In this document: piece after piece, positions 13,986-22,328 of the stretch
Layout of the letters: each line of letters begins with the position of its first letter
Numbering within the stretch: the first letter of the stretch is position 1
Source: Rhizobiales bacterium UBA1912
Lineage (GTDB): Bacteria; Pseudomonadota; Alphaproteobacteria; Rhizobiales; Devosiaceae
Length of the DNA: 39,117 nucleotides
Direction: 5' to 3'
NCBI GenBank assembly: GCA_002337455.1
Contig: DDGC01000004.1
Coordinates: forward strand, 1-39,117
Program-made: the position numbers and the translations under genes
The notes under the pieces: model-generated
The model's database searches: none
The model's input: only the letters and a program-made list of their open reading frames with translations
What the model was told of the DNA's origin: nothing

Positions 13986-16124
13986 TTATTCGGCGGCTTC
14001 GTCTTCCTTGGCCTTTTCCTTGCCGGTCTCCTGATCGACGACCTTCATGGACAGGCGAACCTTGCCGCGCTCGTCAAAGCCCAGAAGCTTGACCCAGACC
14101 TTGTCGCCTTCCTTGACGACGTCAGTGGTCTTGCCCACGCGCTCTTCGGCGAGCTGGGAGATGTGTACGAGGCCGTCCTTGGCACCGAAGAAGTTCACGA
14201 ACGCGCCGAAATCGGCGGTCTTGACCACGGTGCCCTGATAGACTTCACCCACTTCGGGCTCGTCGGTGATCGACTTGATCCACTTGATGGCCGCATCGAT
14301 CTGCTTGCCGTCCGAGGACGAAACCTTGACCGTGCCATCGTCTTCGATGTTGATCTTGGCGCCGGTCTTTTCGACGATCTCGCGGATCACCTTGCCGCCG
14401 GTGCCGATCACTTCACGGATCTTGTCGGTCGGGATTTTCAGGGTTTCGATGCGCGGGGCGAATTCGCCAACTTCGGACCGAGCCGTGTCGATGGCCTTGG
14501 CCATTTCCTCGAGGAGGTGCTTGCGCCCTTCCTTGGCCTGGCCCAGAGCGATCTTCATGATCTCTTCGGTGATGCCGGCGATCTTGATGTCCATCTGGAG
14601 CGAGGTCACGCCGTCATGGGTGCCGGCCACCTTGAAGTCCATATCGCCAAGGTGATCTTCGTCACCCAGGATGTCGGACAGCACTGCGAACTTTTCGCCT
14701 TCGAGGATCAGGCCCATGGCGATGCCGGCGACGGCCTTCTTCATGGGAACGCCCGCATCCATCAGCGCCAGCGAGGTGCCGCATACGGTTGCCATCGAAG
14801 ACGAACCGTTGGATTCGGTGATCTCGGAAACCACACGCAGGGTGTAGGGGAACTCTTCGGCGGTCGGGCGAACCGGGTTGATGGCGCGCCATGCAAGCTT
14901 GCCGTGACCGATTTCGCGGCGTCCGGGCGAACCCATGCGGCCAGCTTCACCGACCGAATAGGGCGGGAAGTTGTAGTGCAGCAGGAAGTTCTGCTTGTAG
15001 GTGCCTTCGAGCGAATCGATGAACTGTTCGTCATCGGCGGTGCCGAGCGTGGCAACGACCAGCGCCTGGGTTTCACCGCGGGTAAAGATGGCCGAACCGT
15101 GGGTACGGGGCAGGACGCCGACTTCGGACACGATCGGGCGGACCGTTTCGAGATCACGACCGTCGATGCGGGTCTTGGTGTCGAGAATGTTCCAGCGCAC
15201 GACCTTGGCCTGGAGCGACTTGAACACTGCGCCGATCTGCTCGGGGGTGTAGGTGGCTTCGCCCTCTTCGGGGGTGAAGTGAGCCTTGACCTTGGCCTTG
15301 ACCGCGTCGACGGCGTCGTAGCGGGCCATCTTGTCGGTGTTCTTGTAAGCATCACGCAGTTCGGCTTCGACCAGCGAGAGCATTTCGCCTTCGAGCGCGC
15401 TCATATCGGCGGGTTCGAACTCGCGGGGCTCCTTGGCGGCCAGCTCGGCAAGCTTGATGATCGCATCGATCACCTTCTGGCTCTGCTGGTGACCAAACAT
15501 CACGGCGCCGAGCATGACCTCTTCGGACAGCTCCTTGGCTTCCGATTCCACCATCAGAACGGCGTCGGCGGTGCCGGCCATCACGAGGTCGAGCTTGGAA
15601 TCATCGCGGCGGTCGATGGGCAGGTTGAGAACGTATTCGCCATCGACATAACCGACGCGGGCCGCGCCGATCGGGCCCATGAAGGGCACGCCCGAAATGG
15701 TGAGCGCAGCGGAAGCTGCGACCATGGCGAGCACGTCGGGCTGGTTTTCCATATCGTGCTGGAGCACGGTGATGATGACCTGGGTCTCGTTCTTGTACCC
15801 GGCAGGGAACAGGGGACGGATCGGGCGATCGATCAGGCGCGAGGTGAGGGTTTCCGCTTCGGTGGGGCGGCCTTCACGCTTGAAGTAACCACCGGGGATC
15901 TTGCCCGCGGCAAAATACTTTTCCTGGTAGTTGACGGTCAGCGGGAAGAAATCGATGCCGGCCTTGGGCGTCTTGGCGGAAACGACAGTGGCCAGAACCA
16001 CTGTTTCGCCCAGCGTTGCGAGCACGGCGCCGTCGGCCTGGCGGGCGACCTTGCCGGTCTCGAGGGTGAGGGGCTGTCCGCCCCAGTCGAGTTCGACTTT
16101 GTGGTGGTCGAAATTGAGTGTCAT
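13986..16124 (-). CDS. pnp: Polyribonucleotide nucleotidyltransferase (PNPase)
   Basis: A 712-residue PNPase of usual length, which degrades RNA 3' to 5' with phosphate and is a degradosome partner. Order: first RNase PH domain (starts ELDWGGQPLTLETGKVARQA), helical linker, second RNase PH domain (active-site block MGSPGRREIGHGKLAWRAI), KH domain (IREVIGTGGKVIREI, about 555-575) and S1 domain (GTVVKTADFGAFVNFFG, about 625-641). The start at 16124 fits the family (MTLNFDHHKVELDWGGQ) and has AAGGAA upstream. The open frame continues 129 codons upstream through leader DNA and is not coding there. It is downstream of rpsO, as usual; the leader holds a strong hairpin at 16148-16185 that may serve autoregulation. 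Confidence 0.97.
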   Translation of the reverse strand: MTLNFDHHKVELDWGGQPLTLETGKVARQADGAVLATLGETVVLATVVSAKTPKAGIDFFPLTVNYQEKYFAAGKIPGGYFKREGRPTEAETLTSRLIDRPIRPLFPAGYKNETQVIITVLQHDMENQPDVLAMVAASAALTISGVPFMGPIGAARVGYVDGEYVLNLPIDRRDDSKLDLVMAGTADAVLMVESEAKELSEEVMLGAVMFGHQQSQKVIDAIIKLAELAAKEPREFEPADMSALEGEMLSLVEAELRDAYKNTDKMARYDAVDAVKAKVKAHFTPEEGEATYTPEQIGAVFKSLQAKVVRWNILDTKTRIDGRDLETVRPIVSEVGVLPRTHGSAIFTRGETQALVVATLGTADDEQFIDSLEGTYKQNFLLHYNFPPYSVGEAGRMGSPGRREIGHGKLAWRAINPVRPTAEEFPYTLRVVSEITESNGSSSMATVCGTSLALMDAGVPMKKAVAGIAMGLILEGEKFAVLSDILGDEDHLGDMDFKVAGTHDGVTSLQMDIKIAGITEEIMKIALGQAKEGRKHLLEEMAKAIDTARSEVGEFAPRIETLKIPTDKIREVIGTGGKVIREIVEKTGAKINIEDDGTVKVSSSDGKQIDAAIKWIKSITDEPEVGEVYQGTVVKTADFGAFVNFFGAKDGLVHISQLAEERVGKTTDVVKEGDKVWVKLLGFDERGKVRLSMKVVDQETGKEKAKEDEAAE

Positions 16125-16147
16125 GAGACATTCCTTCTTGTGCGAAA

Positions 16148-16185
16148 GGCTCCCGACGCGCTGGCAAGCGGCGTCGGAAAGAGCC
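16148..16185 (-). promoter_or_regulatory. pnp leader hairpin, candidate autoregulatory stem
   Basis: Outer stem GGCTC/GAGCC and inner stem CCGACGC/GCGTCGG, separated by AAA on one side and with an 11-base loop. It ends 23 bases before the pnp start. In E. coli, PNPase and RNase III repress pnp through a leader stem in a comparable place. The equivalence here is inference. Confidence 0.5.
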
Positions 16186-16263
16186 CGTCGCAAGTGGCGC
16201 CAGAGGCGTCCCTCAAGTTCCGGAACATGGACAAGACGGCGAGAAACTTCATTCCTTCTGGTC

Positions 16264-16308
16264 GCGCTATCGAAACGGAAAACCGGCTTCCAATTTTCCT
16301 GATAGCGC
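16264..16308. repeat. Dispersed palindrome in the pnp leader (copy A)
   Basis: Outer arms GCGCTATC/GATAGCGC and inner arms GGAAAA/TTTTCC. The outer arm differs from the family's usual GCGCTTCC, and the partner arm differs to match, which is direct compensatory change. Confidence 0.8.
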
Positions 16309-16374
16309 TCGGAGGTCCTAAGTTTCCGGCGATCCTGCCATGCCCCCCTGGAGCCAAGCTCCAAGTCGCTTCCC

Positions 16375-16419
16375 GTGTTTCTGAACCGCAAAAGTGATTT
16401 CCACTCTTGCTGAAAACAC
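16375..16419. repeat. Dispersed palindrome in the pnp leader (copy B)
   Basis: Outer arms GTGTTT/AAACAC and inner arms GCAAaAGTG/CACTcTTGC with one mismatch (lower case). It shares the CTGAACCGCAAAAGTG block with other copies, and its outer arms again pair despite differing from the consensus. Confidence 0.7.
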
Positions 16420-16518
16420 TGAGAGGGCGCTCCCGGCAGTGTTGGCAGCGGGCCCCATTGCCCGTTGCCGATGCGATACGGGGCCAGCGAAAACCGCCAG
16501 CCCCGCACCAAAATCAGT

Positions 16519-16788
16519 TTAGCGGCGGATGCCGAGCCGTTCGATCAGGCTCTGATACCGCGCGTGGTCGCCGCGCTTGACATAGTCGAGAAGCGAACGG
16601 CGGGTCGAAACCAGCTTCAAAAGGCCGCGGCGGGAGTGATTGTCCTTGCCGTGGGTCTTGAAATGTTCGGTGAGGTTGGTGATCCGCTCGGTCAGGATGG
16701 CGACCTGAACTTCCGGAGAACCGGTGTCGCCAGCTTTCGTTGCGTAATCCTTGATGAGCTCAGCCTTGCGCTCAGCAGTAATCGACAT
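16519..16788 (-). CDS. rpsO: 30S ribosomal protein S15
   Basis: An 89-residue S15, a primary 16S rRNA-binding protein of the platform. The family landmarks GDTGSPEVQVAILTERI, HFKTHGKDNHSRRGLLKLVS and RRSLLDYVKRGDHARYQSLI are complete. It precedes pnp by 394 bases, the usual order, but truB is separated from it by a sensor kinase gene. S15 commonly represses its own mRNA; no specific structure was identified here. Confidence 0.97.
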   Translation of the reverse strand: MSITAERKAELIKDYATKAGDTGSPEVQVAILTERITNLTEHFKTHGKDNHSRRGLLKLVSTRRSLLDYVKRGDHARYQSLIERLGIRR

Positions 16789-16940
16789 CGTAAATCCCTT
16801 TCAAAACAAGGAGTTGAGTGACGCCAAAACCAGGATGCCGTCCAGGAATGGCCATTCGAGGCGCAAAGGGAAACCCTTTTGCTGGCGCCCATATAGGATA
16901 TCGGGGGGCAAATGAGAAGTTTTTTCTCGCCGGGGACCGA

Positions 16941-18674
16941 TCAGAGGCCGGGTTCAGGTTCGTCGGTATCGTCGCTGTCGCGGTCGGGATCGATCTGATC
17001 GAGCGGGATGGAAAACACCCATTCGATGCCGTCGGCGTGAAAGGTGCGCTCCACATCGGCCTTGAGCGAACCGGCCACCATGGTTTGAAGCACCACGGTG
17101 CCGAACCCCTTGTGATCGGTCGGCGCCGAGAAGTCGGGCACGGTTTCGCGCCAGACCAGATGCAGCCTGCCGCCGCCGGCGCGGTTCCAGTTGACGGTGA
17201 CCTTGCCGCCATCGCGCGAGAAGGCGCCATATTTGGCGGCGTTGGTGGCCAGCTCATGGGCAGCCATGCCCAGAACCTGTGCGGCCTGGACGTTGAGATA
17301 GACGTTGACCCCGGTCTTGACGACGCGAGAGGGGTCCTCGGGGCGGAAAGGATCGATCTGGGTGCGGAACAGGTCGCGCAGCCCTATCCCTTGCGTGCCG
17401 TGAGCCAAAAGCAGGTCGGTAGAGCGGGCGAGGCCATAGAGCCGGTTCTGGAAATTCTCGACGAATTTTTCCACATTGTCGGCGCCGCGCGCCGTCTGCT
17501 TGGCCATGGCGGAAATGACGGTGAGCTGGTTTTTCGAGCGGTGCGCGACCTCGCGCATCAAAAACCGCGATTCGGTCTCAGCCTGACGCCGCTTGGCTCC
17601 TGCATCGGCCAGCGCCTCGGATACAGTGGCCAGTTCCTGAACCGGATAGGGGATGGCGACGATTTCCTGACCGGCGCCCATGGCCCGGGCCTGCCGGGCA
17701 AGGCCACGCACCGACAAGGCGATCTGGCGCCCGATGAGCGAGGCGGCAAACCCGGCCAGACCGACAATGACCAGCGCCCCGCCCAGCAGCCACAATAGCG
17801 TGGTGCGCAAGGGTTCGGTCACCACCGATGACGGCGCCCAGGCCACCACATACCAGCCGGTCAGGATCGAATGCTGGGTGATGGTCTTGTACTCTTCGCC
17901 CGAAATCGTGATGTCGGACCACTGGTTGGCGTTGCCCGCCCCGTCGGTCAGCGGCACGAACAGCGGCTCGCCGATGACTGCCGCGTCCTGAGCCGCGGCC
18001 AAAACGACATTGTTGGAGTCCACAAGCGCCACATGCCAGCCCAGCGGCAGTTCGCGCGTCAACAGCGCGTTGGAGAGCGAGGATGCGTTCTGCGTGAGAA
18101 TGGCGAGTTGGGCTGGAACAATGCCGGGACGCTGACGCACAACATTGAACACGTATTCCTGCGCCGTCTGGCCGAAAAACACATCGGAAACCACAGCGTC
18201 GGGGGTATCCAGCGCACGCAGTGCAGAAGCCGGATCGGACACCTGCCCCAGGGCGGTACCATAGGCCACACGCGTATTGAGCAACTGGTTGAACTGATCG
18301 TCGGCAATGATGAAAAACGACCCGGTGCCCGCCAGCGCCGTCTGGGCGTGTTCATGAAACTCGGCCAGATCGCCCGCGTTGAGCGCTTCGATGCTCATGA
18401 GCACCCTCTGGGTGGTTATCATGCCCGAAATCTCGCGCTCGACCGACTGGAGAACCGAGCGGGCCGTCGCGACGGTGAAGGTCTGGACGGTTTCTTCCTG
18501 GGCGACGTTATGGCGGGCCAAAAGCACTGCGGTGAACGCAGTGGCCGGCAGGACGACGACGGCGACCAGAAAGGCGAGATAGAAAATGATGGGAATCGAC
18601 AGCGGGCCGGGCCGCGACTTTCCACCTTGGGATTCGGCCGGATTGCTCGCGGTCTGCTGGGCGGATTGAGACAT
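16941..18674 (-). CDS. Membrane sensor histidine kinase (HWE/HisKA_2 type)
   Basis: A 577-residue kinase. Order: first membrane helix (residues 27-52), extracytoplasmic double-Cache-like sensor (about 55-285), second membrane helix (291-314), HAMP-like linker (315-360), phosphoacceptor H378 in REVAHRSKNQLTVISAMAKQ, and an ATPase domain with HELATNAAKYGAFS and GFGTVVLQTMVAGSL. The sequence around the histidine and the HELATNAAKYG box are typical of HWE/HisKA_2 kinases, common in alphaproteobacteria and often acting through PhyR-type or unlinked receivers. No response regulator is adjacent. The gene sits between truB and rpsO, an unusual place. The ATG at 18674 is used; 27 open upstream codons look non-coding. 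The ligand is unknown. Confidence 0.9.
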   Translation of the reverse strand: MSQSAQQTASNPAESQGGKSRPGPLSIPIIFYLAFLVAVVVLPATAFTAVLLARHNVAQEETVQTFTVATARSVLQSVEREISGMITTQRVLMSIEALNAGDLAEFHEHAQTALAGTGSFFIIADDQFNQLLNTRVAYGTALGQVSDPASALRALDTPDAVVSDVFFGQTAQEYVFNVVRQRPGIVPAQLAILTQNASSLSNALLTRELPLGWHVALVDSNNVVLAAAQDAAVIGEPLFVPLTDGAGNANQWSDITISGEEYKTITQHSILTGWYVVAWAPSSVVTEPLRTTLLWLLGGALVIVGLAGFAASLIGRQIALSVRGLARQARAMGAGQEIVAIPYPVQELATVSEALADAGAKRRQAETESRFLMREVAHRSKNQLTVISAMAKQTARGADNVEKFVENFQNRLYGLARSTDLLLAHGTQGIGLRDLFRTQIDPFRPEDPSRVVKTGVNVYLNVQAAQVLGMAAHELATNAAKYGAFSRDGGKVTVNWNRAGGGRLHLVWRETVPDFSAPTDHKGFGTVVLQTMVAGSLKADVERTFHADGIEWVFSIPLDQIDPDRDSDDTDEPEPGL

Positions 18675-18769
18675 TGTCGAGTGGCCGATCCTTATGGACC
18701 CGCAAACCTTTAGCCTGTCACAGAGGGAGGGTAAAGAGGGCTCGCAAGGAGCCAACCGGCCTTAAGCAT

Positions 18770-18860
18770 TTTTGCTTTTCATGGAATCGCGAATTTGATC
18801 TCAATTCTTGTTCGTCGCGCGTCCCAACCGCAAAACCGGCTCCACTTTTGCTCGAGGCGC
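18770..18860. repeat. Bipartite dispersed palindrome downstream of truB
   Basis: Module 2 (18817-18860) has imperfect outer arms GCGC.TC/GA.GCGC and inner arms GCAAAA/TTTTGC. It is preceded by the linker TTGTTCGTCGCG. Module 1 (about 18773-18806) is a degenerate form of the AGCATTT-containing hairpin seen in full at 38885-38926. The element ends one base before the truB stop codon. Confidence 0.65.
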
Positions 18861-18861
18861 T

Positions 18862-19773
18862 CTAGCCGAGAATTACCCGTCTGGGCTTGAACTGGCCGGC
18901 TTCGACGAAGCCGAGCGCCACGGCTTCGCCCTTGAGCGAAGCCCAGGCGTCATCGAGGGCTATTGGCGCGTCGCGGCCGGTCAGGAGCACCGGGTTGCCC
19001 AGCCGGATGGTTGCGGCCTGACGCGCATCGAGCCGGATTTCGGGCAGGTCGGCCAAGCCCGCGGCGACGGAGAGGAGCAGGGCATCACGCGCCGCAAGGT
19101 CCACAGCTTCGACCTGCTCAAGGGTGATGGCATCGGAATCGGTGAAATTGCCGACCCGGGCGCGGTGCAGGGCGCCGACATGGCCCTTTGTGTCGAGTGC
19201 CTCGGCAATGTCACGGGCCAGGGCGCGGACATAGGTGCCCTTGGAACAGGTGACCGAGAGTCTGGCACGCTCGGGGGTATGCTCGATCACCTCGAGGGCA
19301 TCGATTTCCACATCCCGGGGCGGCATATCGAGCTTATGGCCGGCGCGGGCCAGATCATAGGCGCGCTCGCCGCCGATCCTGATGGCCGAAAAAGCGGGCG
19401 GGATCTGGGTGATCAGCCCGGTAAAGCGCGGCAGGACCGCATCGAGCGCTTCGCGGGTCGGACGGACATCGGAGGTGGCGATCACTTCGCCCTCGATATC
19501 GTCGGTTGAGGTGGCCGTGCCCCAGACGATATCGAAATGATAGATCTTGGTGCCGTCCTGGACGATCGGCACGGTCTTGGTCGCTTCGCCGAACGCGATG
19601 GGCAGGATGCCGGTGGCCAGTGGATCGAGAGTTCCGGCGTGACCGGCTTTTTTGGCGCCATAGAGCCAGCGCAGCTTGCCCACCGCCTCGGTGGAGCTCA
19701 TGTCATAGGGCTTGTTGAACACAAGCCAGCCGGAAAGGTCGCGCTTGACGCGCTTTTTTTGAGCTTCGCTCAC
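18862..19773 (-). CDS. truB: tRNA pseudouridine-55 synthase
   Basis: A 303-residue TruB, which makes pseudouridine 55 in the T-loop of tRNAs. The catalytic aspartate is D50 in GHAGTLDPLATGILP. Other family blocks are GWLVFNKPYDMSSTEAV near the start, IPPAFSAIRIGGERAYDLAR and CSKGTYVRALARDIAE. The C-terminal part resembles the short PUA-like extension. It starts 15 bases after rbfA, the usual order. A dispersed palindrome and then a kinase gene follow instead of rpsO. Confidence 0.96.
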   Translation of the reverse strand: MSEAQKKRVKRDLSGWLVFNKPYDMSSTEAVGKLRWLYGAKKAGHAGTLDPLATGILPIAFGEATKTVPIVQDGTKIYHFDIVWGTATSTDDIEGEVIATSDVRPTREALDAVLPRFTGLITQIPPAFSAIRIGGERAYDLARAGHKLDMPPRDVEIDALEVIEHTPERARLSVTCSKGTYVRALARDIAEALDTKGHVGALHRARVGNFTDSDAITLEQVEAVDLAARDALLLSVAAGLADLPEIRLDARQAATIRLGNPVLLTGRDAPIALDDAWASLKGEAVALGFVEAGQFKPRRVILG

Positions 19774-19788
19774 TGCACGTCCTTTAGA

Positions 19789-20196
19789 TTATTCTTCGTC
19801 TTCTTCGTCGCCAGCGAGATCGCGTTGCACGCGGTCCGAGCGCAGGATGGCATCGATGCGGCCATATTCGTCGAACGTCTTGTCGACGAAGAACCGGAAC
19901 TGGGGCGCGTATTTCAGATCGAGCGCCGGGGTGATGCGGCCACGGATGAACTTGGCGTGCACGTTGAGCGCGGCCACGACATCGGCGGCATTTTCTCCGC
20001 CAAGGGGCATCACATAGACATTGGCCAGCTTGAGATCAGGCGTCATGCGCACTTCGGGAACCGTGACAGTCACGGTTTCGAGCAGCGGATCGATGATCTC
20101 GTTGCGCGAGAGCAGAGCCGCGATCTCGTGACGCACGCGTTCGCCGACGCGAAGCATGCGCTGGGAGGGTGCCGATGTTGATGCCTTTTTGACCAT
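19789..20196 (-). CDS. rbfA: Ribosome-binding factor A
   Basis: A 135-residue RbfA, a cold-related KH-fold factor for 30S maturation that acts on the 16S 5' end. Landmarks are APSQRMLRVGERVRHEIAALL, VPEVRMTPDLKLANVYVMPL and LDLKYAPQFRFFVDKTFDE. The tail is acidic (DLAGDEEDEE). The ATG at 20196 gives the usual family start. A GTG at 20238 would add 14 residues, overlap the preceding gene by 11 bases and has only a weak GAG upstream. Start choice is therefore tentative. truB follows by 15 bases. infB, the common upstream neighbour, is replaced by an SDR gene. Confidence 0.93.
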   Translation of the reverse strand: MVKKASTSAPSQRMLRVGERVRHEIAALLSRNEIIDPLLETVTVTVPEVRMTPDLKLANVYVMPLGGENAADVVAALNVHAKFIRGRITPALDLKYAPQFRFFVDKTFDEYGRIDAILRSDRVQRDLAGDEEDEE

Positions 20197-20227
20197 CTGC
20201 GCGAGATAGGGCGCAATTGCAGCTACG

Positions 20228-21106
20228 TCAATCGTCACGTTGGCTCAATATGGCCGCATGACCCTCGCGATAGGTGGGATATTTGAGCGTATAGCCGAGG
20301 GCTGCCTTGATCTTGGCGTTGGAGACGCGGCGGTTTCCTGCATAAAATGTGCGCGCCATGGGCGAGAGATCGGCATCGTCGAAGGCGATTTCGGGCGGCG
20401 GGGTCATGCCAAGCAATTGGGCTGCGTGGGCGATGACATCCTGGGGCGCGGCGGGTGCGTCGTCGCAGATGTTGAAGATGCCGTGCAGGCGCTTTTGGGC
20501 GGCAAGGGCGGTGATGGTGCCGATATCTTGCACATGGATGCGGTTAAAGACCTGGCCGGGTTTGACGATGCGCCGCGCAGTGCCCGATTTGAGCTTTTCG
20601 AACGGGGAGCGTGACGGCCCGTAAATGCCGGCAAGGCGCAGGATGGCCAGCGGGATCGCCTTTTGCTCTGCCAGTGCCTGCCAGCCCGCTTCGGCATCGA
20701 GCCGGTAGCGGTTTCGGGCCGAGAGCGGTTCGGTGAGTGCGGTTTCATCGATCCATTCCCCCTCGGCATCGCCGTAAACACCAATTGTGGAGAAATAGCC
20801 GATCCATTTGAGATTGGGCGCGGCCAGAAGATCGGACGCGTGGTGGGCGAGAACCGGATCGCCGTCGGGGCCGGGAGCGATCGAGACCAGGACGTGGGTT
20901 GCGGCTTCGAGCGCCTGGCGCGAGGTGGCTGTGGGCGCCGTGCCGTCAAAGACATGGGCCGCGATGCCACTATCGGCCAGATCGGCTGCCTTTTCCGGGC
21001 TGCGGGTTGTAGCCGTAACCGAAACGCCGCCCTCGGCGCGCAGGGCCGTGATGGCCGCCCGCGCGGAATAACCGGCGCCGAAGACGAACAAATTCAATGG
21101 CTCCAT
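20228..21106 (-). CDS. SDR-family NAD(P)-binding protein (YeeZ-like)
   Basis: A 292-residue atypical short-chain dehydrogenase. The N-terminal dinucleotide motif is LFVFGAGYSARAAITAL (residues 6-22), followed by VSVTATTRSPEKAADL. A second conserved block is IGYFSTIGVYGDAEGEWIDE, and LRLAGIYGPSRSPFEKLKSG lies in the middle. This matches the YeeZ-like group, whose substrate is unknown. The start at 21106 overlaps the end of queG by 13 bases, so translation is probably coupled. GST, queG and this gene form a cluster seen in other Hyphomicrobiales. Confidence 0.85.
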   Translation of the reverse strand: MEPLNLFVFGAGYSARAAITALRAEGGVSVTATTRSPEKAADLADSGIAAHVFDGTAPTATSRQALEAATHVLVSIAPGPDGDPVLAHHASDLLAAPNLKWIGYFSTIGVYGDAEGEWIDETALTEPLSARNRYRLDAEAGWQALAEQKAIPLAILRLAGIYGPSRSPFEKLKSGTARRIVKPGQVFNRIHVQDIGTITALAAQKRLHGIFNICDDAPAAPQDVIAHAAQLLGMTPPPEIAFDDADLSPMARTFYAGNRRVSNAKIKAALGYTLKYPTYREGHAAILSQRDD

Positions 21107-22254
21107 TCGGCTCTGACCTCCGGGTCGGGTTCGGTTGCAAGAGTTCTGGCGCGTTGGGTTTCGGCTTCGCCGGTATCGGCCAATTGGCGCAAGGCCCAGA
21201 TTGCCATGCCGCGTACCAGCGGGCTTTGATGGGACAAAAGCCGCTCGATGGCCGGGAGGTGATGGCGGTCGCCCGAATTGCCCGCCGCGACGAGGCAATT
21301 GCGCAGAAAGCGCGCCGAGCCCAGGCGCTTGACGGGTGTCTGGGCGAAAAAATCGCGGAACGCGCTGTCGGAGAGGGCAAGCATGTCGCTCAACTGCGCA
21401 TCGCGAATGGTTTCACGCGCCGCCAATTTTGAGTCGCGCGTGGCGCTGGCAAATTTGTTCCACGGGCAGACGGCAAGGCAATCGTCGCAGCCAAAAACGC
21501 GATTGCCCATGGGCCTTCGGAATTCGAGCGGGATCTGGCCCTTATGTTCGACCAAATAATAGGCAAGGCATTTGCGCGCATCGAGGCGGAAAGGGGCGGG
21601 GAAGGCGTCGGTGGGGCAGATATCGAGGCATTTGGTGCAGGTGCCGCATTTTTCTGCTTCCGGCGTGCTGGCGGGCAGCTCGGCCGAAGTGAAAATGGCC
21701 CCCAGAAACAGCCATGAACCCGCATCGCGCGACAGCAGGACGGTGTGCTTGCCCTGCCAACCCAGCCCGGCGGCTTCGGCGAGCGGCTTTTCCATAACGG
21801 GTGCGGTATCGACGAACACCTTGACCTCGGCGCCGGTGCGGCGGGCCAGGAGACCGGCGAGATCCTTCAGCCTGCCCTTGATGACGTCGTGGTAATCGCG
21901 CATCTGGGCATAGACCGAGACATTGGCGAGGGATGGATCGATGAGACGGTCGAGCGGGTTTTCGTCTGGGCCGTAATTGGCGCCAACCATGATGACCGAT
22001 TTGACATCGGGCCAGAGCGCCGTGGGCGTACCGCGCCGGTCCTTGGTATCTTCCATCCAGTCCATATCGGCGTGCCAGCCGCTTTGCAGTGCGGATTGAA
22101 GCTTTTGCGGCAGATCGGGACGGGCATTGGCCGGCGCGATGCCGAAAGCGGAAAATCCCAGAGAAGTGGCGCGGGCACGCAGTTCCTCGATTATCGTGTC
22201 GCGCTGAGAGCGCTTTTCGCTATCGCGGCCCTTCGGGTCTTCGATTCGCGTCAA
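21094..22254 (-). CDS. queG: Epoxyqueuosine reductase
   Basis: About 386 residues. QueG performs the last step of queuosine synthesis in tRNA, using cobalamin and two [4Fe-4S] clusters. Cluster ligands are in CGTCTKCLDICPTDAF and in FGCDDCLAVCPWNKFA. A HEAT-like C-terminal segment (LPAIERLLSHQSPLVRGMAIW) is also present. No ATG or GTG exists at the expected N-terminus (IEELRARATSLGF). The frame continues upstream only into a dispersed repeat and then the GST gene. I propose the TTG at 22254, with GGAG just upstream; TTG at 22263 is an alternative. The first ~17 codons then come from repeat sequence. Confidence 0.9.
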   Translation of the reverse strand: MTRIEDPKGRDSEKRSQRDTIIEELRARATSLGFSAFGIAPANARPDLPQKLQSALQSGWHADMDWMEDTKDRRGTPTALWPDVKSVIMVGANYGPDENPLDRLIDPSLANVSVYAQMRDYHDVIKGRLKDLAGLLARRTGAEVKVFVDTAPVMEKPLAEAAGLGWQGKHTVLLSRDAGSWLFLGAIFTSAELPASTPEAEKCGTCTKCLDICPTDAFPAPFRLDARKCLAYYLVEHKGQIPLEFRRPMGNRVFGCDDCLAVCPWNKFASATRDSKLAARETIRDAQLSDMLALSDSAFRDFFAQTPVKRLGSARFLRNCLVAAGNSGDRHHLPAIERLLSHQSPLVRGMAIWALRQLADTGEAETQRARTLATEPDPEVRAEWSH

Positions 22255-22279
22255 TTGCTCCAAGTCCTTGTTTTGTCGC

Positions 22280-22320
22280 GCTTCCGAACCGCAAAAGTGG
22301 TGCCCACTTTTGCTGGAAGC
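22280..22320. repeat. Dispersed palindrome between GST and queG
   Basis: Outer arms GCTTCC/GGAAGC and inner arms AAAAGTGG/CCACTTTT with loop TGC, close to the family consensus. The preceding linker TTGTTTTGTCGCG and a degenerate module 1 extend leftward into the queG start region. It lies 8 bases downstream of the GST stop. Confidence 0.85.
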
Positions 22321-22328
22321 ACTCCGCG

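Larger units (their letters stand above)
16125..16518 (-). other. rpsO-pnp spacer with hairpins
   Basis: A 394-base stretch without a gene. It contains the pnp leader hairpin (16148-16185) and two copies of the dispersed palindrome (16264-16308 and 16375-16419). No promoter with good -35 and -10 boxes stands out. The stretch could hold processing sites for an rpsO-pnp transcript. Confidence 0.6.

Noticed and set aside
13962..16397. Long open frame (811 codons) on the plus strand opposite pnp
   Set aside because: It is antisense to a complete PNPase gene. Its composition (Gly, Asp, His and Leu-rich) is that of an antisense frame in GC-rich DNA, and no family motif is present.
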